Source: Mogibacterium sp. (GTDB taxonomy: Bacteria; Bacillota; Clostridia; Peptostreptococcales; Anaerovoracaceae). Taken from it: 64,000 nucleotides of DNA. The stretch covers positions 1 to 64,000 of the forward strand of contig JAFRGC010000043.1 in NCBI GenBank assembly GCA_017434025.1. Direction: 5' to 3'. Below, in pieces: positions 1-8,970 of this stretch. Position numbers and translations under genes: made by a program. Numbering within the stretch: the first letter of the stretch is position 1; every line of letters starts with the position of its first letter. Below the pieces are notes generated by a model. That model was not told the DNA's origin. It did not search any database and was given only the letters and a program-made list of their open reading frames with translations.

Positions 1-134
1 GTAGGGCCACGATTTCGCTATTGCTTCTTCTCGCCTGCACCTCACGATGCAAACCTTGCAAGTCGCTGTGGGGTTCGTCGGCAACTACGCCCCTTGTGGA
101 CTTTCACCACAGACTGACGGCATGCCCGTCATAC
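1..134 (-). mobile_element. 5' end of a probable group II intron (runs off the left edge)
   Basis: Read on the minus strand from 134 downwards, the sequence resembles domain I of bacterial group II introns: a GUAUG start, a hairpin GACGG/CCGTC, a short hairpin TGTGG/CCACA around TGAAAGT, the block GGGGCGTAGTTGCCGACGAA closing with CCCC, and a purine-rich stretch with AGCAATAGCGAAA. It begins only four bases after the U-tract of an intrinsic terminator, the usual insertion site of class C introns. The reverse transcriptase would lie outside the window. Recognition rests on remembered sequence style, not on a covariance model. Confidence 0.5.
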
Positions 135-137
135 ATG

Positions 138-169
138 AAAAGGGCGCCGCATAATTGCTATGCAGCGCC
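138..169 (-). terminator. Intrinsic terminator of the GH13 gene
   Basis: An 11-bp stem (143-153 with 159-169, one G-T pair) with a five-base loop is followed on the minus strand by CTTTT. It lies 18 bases past the stop of the GH13 gene. Confidence 0.8.
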
Positions 170-187
170 TTGATTTATTCAGCAGTT

Positions 188-1798
188 TTACCGGAAGCTC
201 TTGACCCAGTTGAGCAGTGAGTCTCTGTATACGTTCTCTCTGACTTCCCTCTTCATGCGGTCGGTCAGCGGTCCGTTAGCCGCAAGTCTCGCGAGGACTT
301 CGGCCTGCAGCTCCTCTACCGTCATATCCTCGAGGCTCTTGCCAGCCTCTGCTCTCTTCGGCATTTCGCCACCCGCCGGTCTCTCCGAGACACTGCCGGT
401 TTGGTTTTCACCGGTCCCGTCTGTCGTGTCGTTCGATGTCTGCTCCGGAACATATTGAATTGGTTCGTACTTCACTCGCTCCTGCGAAGGGATCCAGATC
501 TCCGCGCTGTTGCCTTCCAGCGCAAAACGCAGTCTGCCCTGATCGGAAGAGATCTCGCCTCCATGGAGTGCTCCGGTATATGTTCCCTCCAGCCCCAGAT
601 CGAAACTCTCCTCGCGGTCGCTGTTAGTGACCGTCACCAGTATATCCCCGCGCATGAAGGCATACTTTGTAGTGGTCAGATCCATCTCCCGGTATTCGCC
701 GTACCAGAGCGCGGATTCGTTCCGGTAGATATTCCCCAGCGCGGTGATGATCTGCAGCGGAACATTGTCCTGCGCATTCAGTTCATCAAGTGACAGCGCC
801 GGACGAAGGGAAGCATCCGAACCTCTCTCCTTCCTGCCCTCGATACCGAACTCAGAACCGTAATAGACTGACGGAATACCCGGCAGTGTGAACAGCAGGA
901 CATGGACAGGCAGGAAGTGCCTCTTGTTATTCAGTTTGGTCATGATGCGCTCGACATCATGATTGTCAGTGAAATCATACAGGTGCACATTGTCGCCTAT
1001 GCCCATCTCTCTCTGGCGGCGTACCGTGTGTGCGATCTCGAAATAATTATGATCGTTGTGAGCGCTGTAGAAGGCTTTGTGCAGTGCATAGTTGGTGACA
1101 GAGTGCAGTGTGTTCTCGTTCACCCAGCGGCTGTAGTCGCCGTGTATCACCTCACCCATCAGCCAGAAATCATCTTTGAGGCTGTCGGTGACACTGCGGA
1201 GTTCACGCATGAATCCATGCTCGAGAACATCAGCGGCATCCAGCCTGAGTCCGTCGATGTCGAATTCAGACACCCAGAACCGCACAGTATCAAACAGGTA
1301 GTTCCTCACCTCCGGCTCATAGAGATTGAGTTTGGGCAGGAGATTGTGGCCACCCCAGTTGTCGTAGCTGAATCCGTCATTATACTCATTGTTGCCCCAG
1401 AAGTTTACATTGCAGTACCAGTTCCTGTACCGGCTGTTCTCACGGTGTTCTCTGAGATCCCGGAAAGCGAAGAACCCTCTCCCGGTGTGATTGAAAACAC
1501 CATCAAGAATGACGCGGATCCCCTCTTCGTGGCAGCAACTGACAAGCCATCTGAGGTCTTCATTATCTCCCAGCCTCTCATCGAGCAGCCGGTAATCTTC
1601 GGTATCATATCCATGAGAACCCGAAGAGAAGCACGGACCGATATACAGCGCCGTAAAACCGCACTTTTTCATATGGTCGACCCACGGTCTGAGCTCTCTG
1701 AGCCTGTGGACGGGCTCGCTGTGATCGTTGAATTCCGGAGCGCCAAGCAGCCCCAGCGGATATATATGATAGAAAACTGCTTCTTCGTACCAAGCCAT
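188..1798 (-). CDS. GH13 alpha-amylase family glycoside hydrolase
   Basis: A 536-residue cytoplasmic enzyme (no signal peptide) of the alpha-amylase clan, expected to cleave or transfer alpha-glucosidic bonds in maltodextrins or related oligosaccharides. The four GH13 motifs are visible: DGVFNH (99-104), GLRLDAAD (183-190, nucleophile D187), GEV (acid/base E216) and the TDNHD motif (277-281). A beta-rich C-terminal domain covers about 365-440. After that comes an atypical hydrophilic Ser/Thr/Gly-rich linker (about 452-487) and a charged helical tail to 536 that standard GH13 enzymes lack. The start is set by AAGGAG seven bases before the ATG. The subfamily (neopullulanase, maltodextrin glucosidase or other) is not resolved. 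Confidence 0.88.
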   Translation of the reverse strand: MAWYEEAVFYHIYPLGLLGAPEFNDHSEPVHRLRELRPWVDHMKKCGFTALYIGPCFSSGSHGYDTEDYRLLDERLGDNEDLRWLVSCCHEEGIRVILDGVFNHTGRGFFAFRDLREHRENSRYRNWYCNVNFWGNNEYNDGFSYDNWGGHNLLPKLNLYEPEVRNYLFDTVRFWVSEFDIDGLRLDAADVLEHGFMRELRSVTDSLKDDFWLMGEVIHGDYSRWVNENTLHSVTNYALHKAFYSAHNDHNYFEIAHTVRRQREMGIGDNVHLYDFTDNHDVERIMTKLNNKRHFLPVHVLLFTLPGIPSVYYGSEFGIEGRKERGSDASLRPALSLDELNAQDNVPLQIITALGNIYRNESALWYGEYREMDLTTTKYAFMRGDILVTVTNSDREESFDLGLEGTYTGALHGGEISSDQGRLRFALEGNSAEIWIPSQERVKYEPIQYVPEQTSNDTTDGTGENQTGSVSERPAGGEMPKRAEAGKSLEDMTVEELQAEVLARLAANGPLTDRMKREVRENVYRDSLLNWVKSFR

Positions 1799-1885
1799 TA
1801 ATCGTTACTCCTTAGTCTGTGAATGATGTTTCTATTATACTCCTCCTCAGGCCGGCGGAATGCGTATATTAAAATGCAAAAGCCG

Positions 1886-2010
1886 GAGGGAGACGGAGGG
1901 AGACAGGGGACGGTTCTGTGTCTCCTTTTGATTTGCGGCAAAAAAGGAGACACAGAACCGTCCCCTGTCTCCCGGAACCGTCCCCTGTCTCCCTCCGTCC
2001 CCGGTCTCCC
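1886..2010. repeat. Large inverted repeat of the GGGACGGTTCT family, locus 1
   Basis: A 32-bp perfect inverted repeat (1898-1929 and 1942-1973, 12-base loop) is built on the core GGGGACGGTTCTGTGTCTCC. A partial third arm follows at 1974-2010 (GGAACCGTCCCCTGTCTCC). It fills the gap between two co-directional genes. The same core recurs at 21145-21298. The pattern is typical of REP-like palindromes mobilised by RAYT/Y1 transposases, but none is encoded in this window. Confidence 0.85.
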
Positions 2011-2016
2011 TCCTTT

Positions 2017-3171
2017 TCAGAAAATGTTCCCTGCAAATTCACGGGCTTTCATCTCAATGTTGTCCACCGAGAGTATGCTCCGGGGATCATTTGCTGTCTC
2101 GAGCATGGCGAACCCCGCTGGAAGTATGAATGACTTATTGAAACACAGTGCGCCTATCAGCTGCTCGGCGATGATATCTCCCCCGGAATATCCGGATACG
2201 ATCAGCGCGTAGATCCTCTTCCCGGAGAAGTCGTGGTATCGGAACAATGATGTGAGTCTGTTGACGAATGCTGTCAGATTGGCGCTCAACGCGTCATTAT
2301 AGTTTGGGCAGATCAGCAGGAGTGCATCTGCCTCCAGCAATGCGGGATATACCTGTTCTGTGATGATCCCTCCGTAGAAGCAGGAATCCTGTTCCCCGAA
2401 ATGGAGACATGCCTCATAGCTGCAGCCCCGGCAGTCATAGATCTGCCCGTTCTGGAGCGAGATCTCCCGGATCTCCATCCGGCTGAACAGATGTCTCTTG
2501 ATCATATCCCACAGCAGAAGCGTATTGGAAGTCTTGCGAGTACTCGCATGAACTACCAGAAGTCTGGTGCTTTTCTTACTCACAGGCATATCGAAAGCAA
2601 GGATCCTGTCTATTAATGATCCCAGCTGTTCCCTGTATATCACCAGCGGTTCTTTCCCGGAGACCTTGCTCAGAACATGGAAATTTCCCAGTGATCCGGT
2701 CGCTTCCACAAGAGACTTGCCCGGGAAAATGCATCCGCACATATTCGCCGAGAACGCAAATCTTCTGGCTATGGCCTTAGTATAGAATTCTCCGCCTCCG
2801 TCCACTATGATCCCGCCGACCGAGCCTGTAAGACAATCCGCGTGTCCGCGGAGATACTCGAGCAGTCTGTAATACTCGATATTGACTCCCGCCTCGGATA
2901 AAGCGACAGCAAACAGGATCCTTGAATATGTAAGATCCTCTGTTTCAAATTCACTGACATGTTCGAATATCCTGACTCTGACCCCTTGTTCCTGCAGCGT
3001 CTCAAGCGCAGGCATCAGCAAGCTGTCAAGCCGTGCAGATCTGTCGTCAGAATCACAGGCAGGTTTAATGACTGTCAGATCGCGGCAGTCTGTTGTTTTT
3101 CTTTCGGTCCTGCTTCCGGTCCCCTCACCGGATATCGCAGAGCCTGATATATGAATCTCTGATCCTCTCAT
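2017..3171 (-). CDS. Flavodoxin-fold NAD(P)H-dependent oxidoreductase-like protein
   Basis: The C-terminal half (residues about 203-384 from the ATG at 3171) looks like an NADPH-dependent FMN reductase/flavodoxin domain: a beta strand LLVVHAS followed by TRKTSNT, and a cysteine-rich segment DCRGCSYEAC before a second strand ALLLICPNYNDA. The N-terminal part (about 45-180) resembles a second, degenerate flavodoxin-like unit with IIVDGGGEFYTKAIA. The substrate is unknown. The frame is open further upstream, but ATG 3171 keeps the overlap with the preceding dehydrogenase-like gene to 47 bases; a later start at 3012 is possible. It is the last gene of a three-gene unit with the dehydrogenase-like gene and the giant multidomain gene. 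Confidence 0.65.
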   Translation of the reverse strand: MRGSEIHISGSAISGEGTGSRTERKTTDCRDLTVIKPACDSDDRSARLDSLLMPALETLQEQGVRVRIFEHVSEFETEDLTYSRILFAVALSEAGVNIEYYRLLEYLRGHADCLTGSVGGIIVDGGGEFYTKAIARRFAFSANMCGCIFPGKSLVEATGSLGNFHVLSKVSGKEPLVIYREQLGSLIDRILAFDMPVSKKSTRLLVVHASTRKTSNTLLLWDMIKRHLFSRMEIREISLQNGQIYDCRGCSYEACLHFGEQDSCFYGGIITEQVYPALLEADALLLICPNYNDALSANLTAFVNRLTSLFRYHDFSGKRIYALIVSGYSGGDIIAEQLIGALCFNKSFILPAGFAMLETANDPRSILSVDNIEMKAREFAGNIF

Positions 3172-4120
3172 ACAATTTATCCGGAAGTTCCGGATCCTCA
3201 TAGTCCCATTTATCCCCGTCGTATCTGCTCCTGATTCCCAGGAAGGCTCCTCTGTTCTCATCCCCCAGATACAGTGAGCCGTAGTTCCACTCTCCCTTGA
3301 GTGTCAATAATATTGATATCGCTGCCGATGATATCGCCGGCGCTATATATGGCTTGAATCCAAGCGCTCTCACCTCCAGATTGGCCCCCACTGCCATCTG
3401 TGTGAGTTCCCGCGACAGATCATCATCATAATGCTCAATACTGTTAGCTATCACAAGATCCTGTCCATGCGGGCCGAATGCCCTGCCTTCTTCTGCGTAC
3501 ATGCTGAATCTTTCGTCCTGTTCCGCATAATACGCAGCGCGGGCGTTCATTACACCAAGCCCAAATCCTCTGAACTGCCATGGCTTCAGGCCCGACGCAT
3601 CCATGAAGGCTGCGCACAGATTATCGACCGGATCGCTCACTACCGCTATAAGTCCGGAATACTTCCTTTCCCTTGCAAGTGCCGCGTAGTGTTCGATGAT
3701 CGCTCTGTTGGCGTCGAGCTGTGCCATGCGAACATCAAATCCGGGATCCTTCTCTTTCCCGATATCCGGTACGCCCCTGCTGGCGCAGAAGATCATCACA
3801 TCAGTGTCAAATAGCTCTTTCTCTCCTACGATCCTTACAGCAGGCAGCTCCGGTCTTCCGTCCGGATATCTGATCTGGTTGATCTCGCGGACCAGCCTTT
3901 CGCAGTTTTCCGGCCTGATGTCACATATTCCTATGGAAGAGATGACATCAGATCCGAGCAATCGCAGCCCGATCAGCATCGTAGCTCCGACATCCCCCAA
4001 TGCCAGTATATTGACCCTGTGTTTCTGACCCGGTCGGATCGGTTGTCCGGTAAGTGAAACAGGCACTTTTACTCCTGCCTCACTGAAAAGATCATTTATT
4101 CTGTGCATATCGTTCTTCAC
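3125..4120 (-). CDS. Malate/lactate dehydrogenase-like NAD(P)-binding protein
   Basis: A 331-residue protein with the layout of the LDH/MDH family: Rossmann glycine motif GDVGATM (42-48), an aspartate at the end of strand 2 (D67 in CDIRPEN, suggesting NAD), the VSDPVDN turn (161-167) and GPHGQD with the presumed catalytic His218. Substrate-side positions are altered: the usual PR of the mobile loop reads PD (GVPDIG, 117-121), and the helix normally carrying LDSAR reads VMNAR. It may therefore use an unusual 2-hydroxy acid or another carbonyl substrate. The start is GTG at 4120 or ATG at 4108. It begins 18 bases after the giant gene's stop and overlaps the flavodoxin-like gene, so the three are probably co-transcribed. 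Confidence 0.72.
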   Translation of the reverse strand: MKNDMHRINDLFSEAGVKVPVSLTGQPIRPGQKHRVNILALGDVGATMLIGLRLLGSDVISSIGICDIRPENCERLVREINQIRYPDGRPELPAVRIVGEKELFDTDVMIFCASRGVPDIGKEKDPGFDVRMAQLDANRAIIEHYAALARERKYSGLIAVVSDPVDNLCAAFMDASGLKPWQFRGFGLGVMNARAAYYAEQDERFSMYAEEGRAFGPHGQDLVIANSIEHYDDDLSRELTQMAVGANLEVRALGFKPYIAPAISSAAISILLTLKGEWNYGSLYLGDENRGAFLGIRSRYDGDKWDYEDPELPDKLYERIRDSYIRLCDIR

Positions 4121-4138
4121 TTTCCTTTCAGCGCAGCT

Positions 4139-7100
4139 CTATTTCGACAGATACAGTCTTCTGGTGCGCTTGATATCGCTTTCTATATATACACTTGGAG
4201 CCGCGTTCTCGTCATACAGCAATCCGTCACCGTAATCAGGGCGCCGCGGATTGGTGATCACTGCTCCGAGCCTTCCCAGAGTCAGCTGTTTCTCGAACGC
4301 CGCCTGGTATTCCTGCTCGATCACCTTCATGATGTCTCTGGCATTCTCAAGACAGGTCATAGAGTATTTATATACATTCTCTGAGTCTTTGCCGCCGACA
4401 AAGCTGTATGAAGTATATGGCATTATGATATTGATAGATGTATTGCCATTCTCTGATTCAAAACTGTCTCCGCCTATGAACGGATAGATATCTCTCTCAT
4501 TGAGCCACAAAGTGATAGACGGAATAAAGTATGCGCCATCGACAGCTCTGCGGCTGACTATCATCTCATCCCTCGCATTTCCCGTAAGGAGACCTACGAT
4601 CACCTTCCTGACCGTAACATCGTGTTCTCTCAGGATAGGGTCGATCCTCTTCATCCTCTGTCCGGAGTGAAGCAGATCATCTATCAGGATGACTTCCCTC
4701 CTGAAAGACTTGAGGGTCCTGACCTGATCGTCCAGATCGGCGTATCCCTGGGTCTCTCTGATGCTGAACTCCCTTACTGACTCACTGATGAACTTCTCAG
4801 TCCTGAGAGCCTTGGTTACAGTATTCGGAACGACTACGTCAGAAAGCGCCTTACCGAAAGGCACTGCCATATAAGGACCTCTTCGCTTCTCAGGATCCGG
4901 AACGACCGAGACGCGGTTCTCCTTGGCGACCATCTCGATGATCTTGCTGTATACGGCGCTCGTATTGAAGGACAGGATCAGTTTGCCGGGATACATCTCG
5001 CAGAAGGTCTTCAGCAGATTGTTATGCGCTTCGTCGACAGCCTTCATGACGCGAGGATTTTTGTTGAGAGGCGCTTTGATCACAGTCTCTACATCCCGGA
5101 AGATCACGACAGGCGCGGTCATGTCAACAGCATACAGCGGATGATCATGGTCATTAGATATATTGACAAAGCCCTGTCTCCTGAGCACTTCTGCAGTCGC
5201 AGGATTTATCCCTGCAGAGTCTGCCGGATGATAGATGACATATCCATAATCCATTGCCAGCATATCTGTAAGGATCTCTGTCAGCATGATCTGGCCGAGA
5301 TTGGAGATGTTCCTGGTCCGCCCAAAATAGAATGCGCCGATGACCCCTATCGCACCGTTCGCATGCTCCCTTATGTGCTGTGTGATCTCAGTATCCCCGA
5401 ATTCAAACAGAAGATCATGCCGGTCCACCCTCCTGCCGGAGGCAAACGCGCAGACATTGCTTCCGTTCTTCCCGGTCTTCTTGATGTAGATCGTCCTTAC
5501 TCCGGGACTCTCAATATAGTTCATCAGAGATATATAGTCATATCCCCTTGCGGTCAGTTCCTCTCTGAGGGTCCGCACTTCGCTGCCATTGTTGTGTTCG
5601 TAATCCGAGATGTGAATATCCCTGGCTTGTATCTCATGCTTATATGCAGGCTGCCGGATATACAGGTTATTCTCATATATATAATTCTGCACAACAGGAT
5701 CCAGCAGTGACGAGATATCCCTGCCGAGGTCAATATTCTCACGGATCCGTGTCGAGCTTATATCCTCATAGAACTTCTTCAGCTTCAGATTGATCACTTT
5801 TCCCGTTACAGGATATGCTTTCTCAGCTGCCTGATCTGCCCGTCTGGTCTCACGCTCGAAAACGATATGATTAAATGTGTGGATCGAATTCTTCACCGGC
5901 TTGATCTTATAGCTGGAAGCATTCATGATCACATCGGATCCGACAGCAATATACAGTTCCCGGTCGGCGAAAAGTCTGCGGAGATTTCCGAGATCTTCCG
6001 GATTTGCGATATTGACAGGAATGTCGTCCGGGAAGATATACATATCCGTCTCTGCCGCAATAGACATGGAGAGGATCTCCTTCCTCAGCATATGAGGGAG
6101 TGTCTTCTTGGACCATGAGAACTCATCGATAGCAAGATAAACTTCATATCCCATATTGCGGATCGTGCAAGCGATCGCTTTATGTCCAAGGCTGAACGGG
6201 TCGAAGGTCCCCGGGAAGAACGCAGCCTTCTTCCTGCTTTCCATTCTGACAGGTCCTATTTCAGCCATATATTCAGAAATGAATCTGTAAATGCCGCGAA
6301 GTGCTGCTGCATTATTACAGAATTCCATCGCGTTCTTCTCTGAGTCACTGTCAGGGATGAGTGTAAGGATCCTCTTCCCCGTCAATGTGAGTATCTCCCG
6401 TTTGGCCTCCATCGGCATTTCAGTACTGAGGAAGATCCTTTCCGAAAGAGCGCGGAAAGCTTCCTGTGAGATCGCGTCTTTATAGTGGGCAACACCTCTC
6501 ATGATCAGGCCTGCCAGCCTTCTGACCATAGCCGTGTGCCATTTCTTATCATGCCCCTCCTGATACTTAAAGAAGTTCTCGAGCATTATCGAGGCAGTTA
6601 TCAGCGAGGCAGATGCGGTCTTGACATTTCCTGATTCAAGATTTCCTTCGAGATTACCGATAACTTCATTGATCTCCTCAGGCGGGAGATGAAGGATCAC
6701 TTTGCCCAGATATTCCGGTATCAGTCTGGAGAACTGGTAATCCTCTATCTCAAGTCCGTTGAACAGCTCAACCATGATCTCATTGCACTGATCCGGCGGC
6801 ATTGTGCTGATCAGAGAAAGCAGTGCATTTCCCGCTTCTTTGCGCACTGTTACAGTTTCGCTTACTTTGATCAGATTGACGAAATGTGTGGCGATATGAA
6901 GTCTTACATTGCTGCCGGCTTCCTCTGCCACTTCCTTCATGTACCTGATATTTGCAGCTTTGCGAGTCCACGATGTCTGGAATTTGAGATCATCAAGGAA
7001 CATCGATGCCAGCAGTGTGTCTCTTTCTTCAGAAGTCAGCTTATGAGGATCCATTCCGCTCAGTCCCATGAGATCATACCTCATCCTGCGGATCGTTCCG

Positions 7101-8956
7101 TCCCCATCTCCTTTCAGATGTTCCCTGAGATTCAATGCCAGCAGATCTATGCTTTCCGAGTACTTTCCCGTAACAGCATCAGCGTACGTGATCGCCTTCT
7201 CCGCAAAACTTCCGGTGCATTCTTCCGGATCCGCCATAAGCGCTGAATTCAGGACCGTCATCGTCATACGCTCATTCCGGTCAGTATCATCGAAGAGTTT
7301 TTCAAGAACTGCATAGTACCTTGGGAGGAACTGACGCGCGCAGCTGGAGAGTGCCGCAGAGACGAAAAAGTCCATGCTCTGGATGATCCAGTGTCTGTGT
7401 CTCTCTGTCAGTCTGGAGGACGGCGAGAGGATCTTATCCAGATACGTGCTGAACATCTTCAGGTTGGTCGTCGTCTCATCGAGCTTAGGAATGTCTTCCG
7501 GAAGTTCCTTTCTGTAGTTCTGCCGGAAAGTTGCCGTGATCTGGCCCATCTGTCTGGCAGACTGTTCTCTGACATCGCTCTCCCTGTTCATCAGTTGATC
7601 ATAGAGGAATCTGAGTGTCATCGCCTTCTGATCTTCCGTCATGTAGGTCGAATACTCACCAAGTATCGTTATATACGTCCGGAGGTTTCTCCAGTTGGTC
7701 TCTCCGCGAGCGTCCTCGATCAGCCGGGCAAAATCCTCTTTGCTGTTAAAGTAGTGCATCAACCGGATATTGTGACCGACAGACTTCAGCTTGAGCTGCG
7801 TGATGATATCGTCACCCTGCATGAGTGACATTTCCCTTTTGATCCTGACAGGAGCATCTTTGCGGAACCCCATTCCCTCTTCCGGAAGCGCAGTAACGAT
7901 CCCGTTTCTGAGGCAGAACTCATCCGGCATGTCGGTAATGACGCCGAGTTCTGTCATGTAATCTTCGAAGTCCTTCAGACGGGCGTAGACTTTTTCATAT
8001 CTATGCTTTTTCGCTTCATCGACATTGTCAAGCTTACTGAGGATCACATCAAAAGCTTCATCAAGGGTATAGAAGTGAATGACCTCACGCCCGCCGCTGT
8101 CTCGGGTGCTCTTGACTCTGAAGTCTGCATAGATGAGCAGCAGTGACTCTGCCGAGAGATTCTCAAATTCAAGATCCCATGTCGAGTGGTTGGCGGCTAT
8201 ATGCGCTATTCCCGGCATGTCGTTCTCTGTCAGGCAGTAATCTGTATAGTAATAGTGCAGATACGGAACTCTTCTTTCCTCGGACTTACGGCAGCCATAT
8301 TTTCCTATGTCATGGCTGGCCGCAGCTCCGGAGGTCAGTGCTACATCAACAAGCATCCCTGCTTCCCTCAGCTGTCTGGCCATGTATGTCGCAACATAAT
8401 GGACTCCAGCTATATGGCCAAGAGTATTGAACGGGGTGATCTCCGTACCCAAACGCATGAATTCATAGATAAAACTGGCTCTCGCCAGCCGACGCATCCT
8501 GCTGTATTCCGGTGCGCATTCCTCAGACTGCAGTTCCTGATCGGACAAGAGCGGAATATCCAGTTCCGGATCAAACCGGCATACCGCCCGCTCATATGTG
8601 AATACAGCCCTGAGCAGAGTCAGTGCAGTTATCCGTCCTTTGCTGAATTCTGAAGCTCCTTCCGGGAGTCCAAGGTGCGGGAATATCATGCCGCGAATGT
8701 AGAAATAACAATGATGAGCCCACCCCTCCTGAGGGAATAGACTCATCTCTTCAAGACATACTGTTCCGGCATCAAGAATACCTGCCGCATGTATGCGCCC
8801 GTTATTGTCAGAACATGAAAGAATACGGTCAGCCAAATACCGCAGGTCTGATGACCTTTCCTGTATCTCGCTTCTGCTTATTCCTGTGGATGACAGAAAA
8901 TTTCTGTCAGTAAAGGAAGACAGTATCTCCCTGTATAATAATTCTCCTCTGTCCAT
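4139..8956 (-). CDS. Giant fusion: HD hydrolase, helical repeats, NadD-type adenylyltransferase, GNAT-like and PRTase-like regions
   Basis: A 1605-residue soluble protein. Residues about 175-260 form an HD phosphohydrolase-like region (HIAGVH 181-186, ASHDIGKYG with H215-D216, later H252/H257). Residues about 400-870 are helical and repeat-like (HEAT-style scaffold). Residues about 910-1100 are a nucleotidyltransferase of the NadD/NMNAT type: FFPGTFDPFSLGH (913-925) and ISSTRIRE (1066-1073). Residues about 1115-1280 resemble a GNAT acetyltransferase (NPATAEVLRRQGFV, 1251-1264). Residues about 1300-1480 carry a type I phosphoribosyltransferase PRPP loop, VILIDDLLHSGQ (1422-1433). PRTase plus adenylyltransferase suggests pyridine-nucleotide synthesis or salvage, with HD as a possible phosphatase arm; this is inference. 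AAGGG precedes the ATG. A dehydrogenase-like gene follows 18 bases downstream. Confidence 0.8.
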   Translation of the reverse strand: MDRGELLYREILSSFTDRNFLSSTGISRSEIQERSSDLRYLADRILSCSDNNGRIHAAGILDAGTVCLEEMSLFPQEGWAHHCYFYIRGMIFPHLGLPEGASEFSKGRITALTLLRAVFTYERAVCRFDPELDIPLLSDQELQSEECAPEYSRMRRLARASFIYEFMRLGTEITPFNTLGHIAGVHYVATYMARQLREAGMLVDVALTSGAAASHDIGKYGCRKSEERRVPYLHYYYTDYCLTENDMPGIAHIAANHSTWDLEFENLSAESLLLIYADFRVKSTRDSGGREVIHFYTLDEAFDVILSKLDNVDEAKKHRYEKVYARLKDFEDYMTELGVITDMPDEFCLRNGIVTALPEEGMGFRKDAPVRIKREMSLMQGDDIITQLKLKSVGHNIRLMHYFNSKEDFARLIEDARGETNWRNLRTYITILGEYSTYMTEDQKAMTLRFLYDQLMNRESDVREQSARQMGQITATFRQNYRKELPEDIPKLDETTTNLKMFSTYLDKILSPSSRLTERHRHWIIQSMDFFVSAALSSCARQFLPRYYAVLEKLFDDTDRNERMTMTVLNSALMADPEECTGSFAEKAITYADAVTGKYSESIDLLALNLREHLKGDGDGTIRRMRYDLMGLSGMDPHKLTSEERDTLLASMFLDDLKFQTSWTRKAANIRYMKEVAEEAGSNVRLHIATHFVNLIKVSETVTVRKEAGNALLSLISTMPPDQCNEIMVELFNGLEIEDYQFSRLIPEYLGKVILHLPPEEINEVIGNLEGNLESGNVKTASASLITASIMLENFFKYQEGHDKKWHTAMVRRLAGLIMRGVAHYKDAISQEAFRALSERIFLSTEMPMEAKREILTLTGKRILTLIPDSDSEKNAMEFCNNAAALRGIYRFISEYMAEIGPVRMESRKKAAFFPGTFDPFSLGHKAIACTIRNMGYEVYLAIDEFSWSKKTLPHMLRKEILSMSIAAETDMYIFPDDIPVNIANPEDLGNLRRLFADRELYIAVGSDVIMNASSYKIKPVKNSIHTFNHIVFERETRRADQAAEKAYPVTGKVINLKLKKFYEDISSTRIRENIDLGRDISSLLDPVVQNYIYENNLYIRQPAYKHEIQARDIHISDYEHNNGSEVRTLREELTARGYDYISLMNYIESPGVRTIYIKKTGKNGSNVCAFASGRRVDRHDLLFEFGDTEITQHIREHANGAIGVIGAFYFGRTRNISNLGQIMLTEILTDMLAMDYGYVIYHPADSAGINPATAEVLRRQGFVNISNDHDHPLYAVDMTAPVVIFRDVETVIKAPLNKNPRVMKAVDEAHNNLLKTFCEMYPGKLILSFNTSAVYSKIIEMVAKENRVSVVPDPEKRRGPYMAVPFGKALSDVVVPNTVTKALRTEKFISESVREFSIRETQGYADLDDQVRTLKSFRREVILIDDLLHSGQRMKRIDPILREHDVTVRKVIVGLLTGNARDEMIVSRRAVDGAYFIPSITLWLNERDIYPFIGGDSFESENGNTSINIIMPYTSYSFVGGKDSENVYKYSMTCLENARDIMKVIEQEYQAAFEKQLTLGRLGAVITNPRRPDYGDGLLYDENAAPSVYIESDIKRTRRLYLSK

Positions 8957-8970
8957 ATACCCTTAATACT

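Noticed and set aside
902..1801. 299-codon open frame on the plus strand opposite the GH13 gene
   Set aside because: It is the mirror of the GH13 reading frame; it has no recognisable motifs and no ribosome site, and the opposite strand carries all GH13 motifs.
6689..7246. Several long plus-strand frames inside the giant gene (for example 185 codons here)
   Set aside because: All lie opposite a single continuous 1605-codon frame with enzyme motifs; none has a plausible start site or product.
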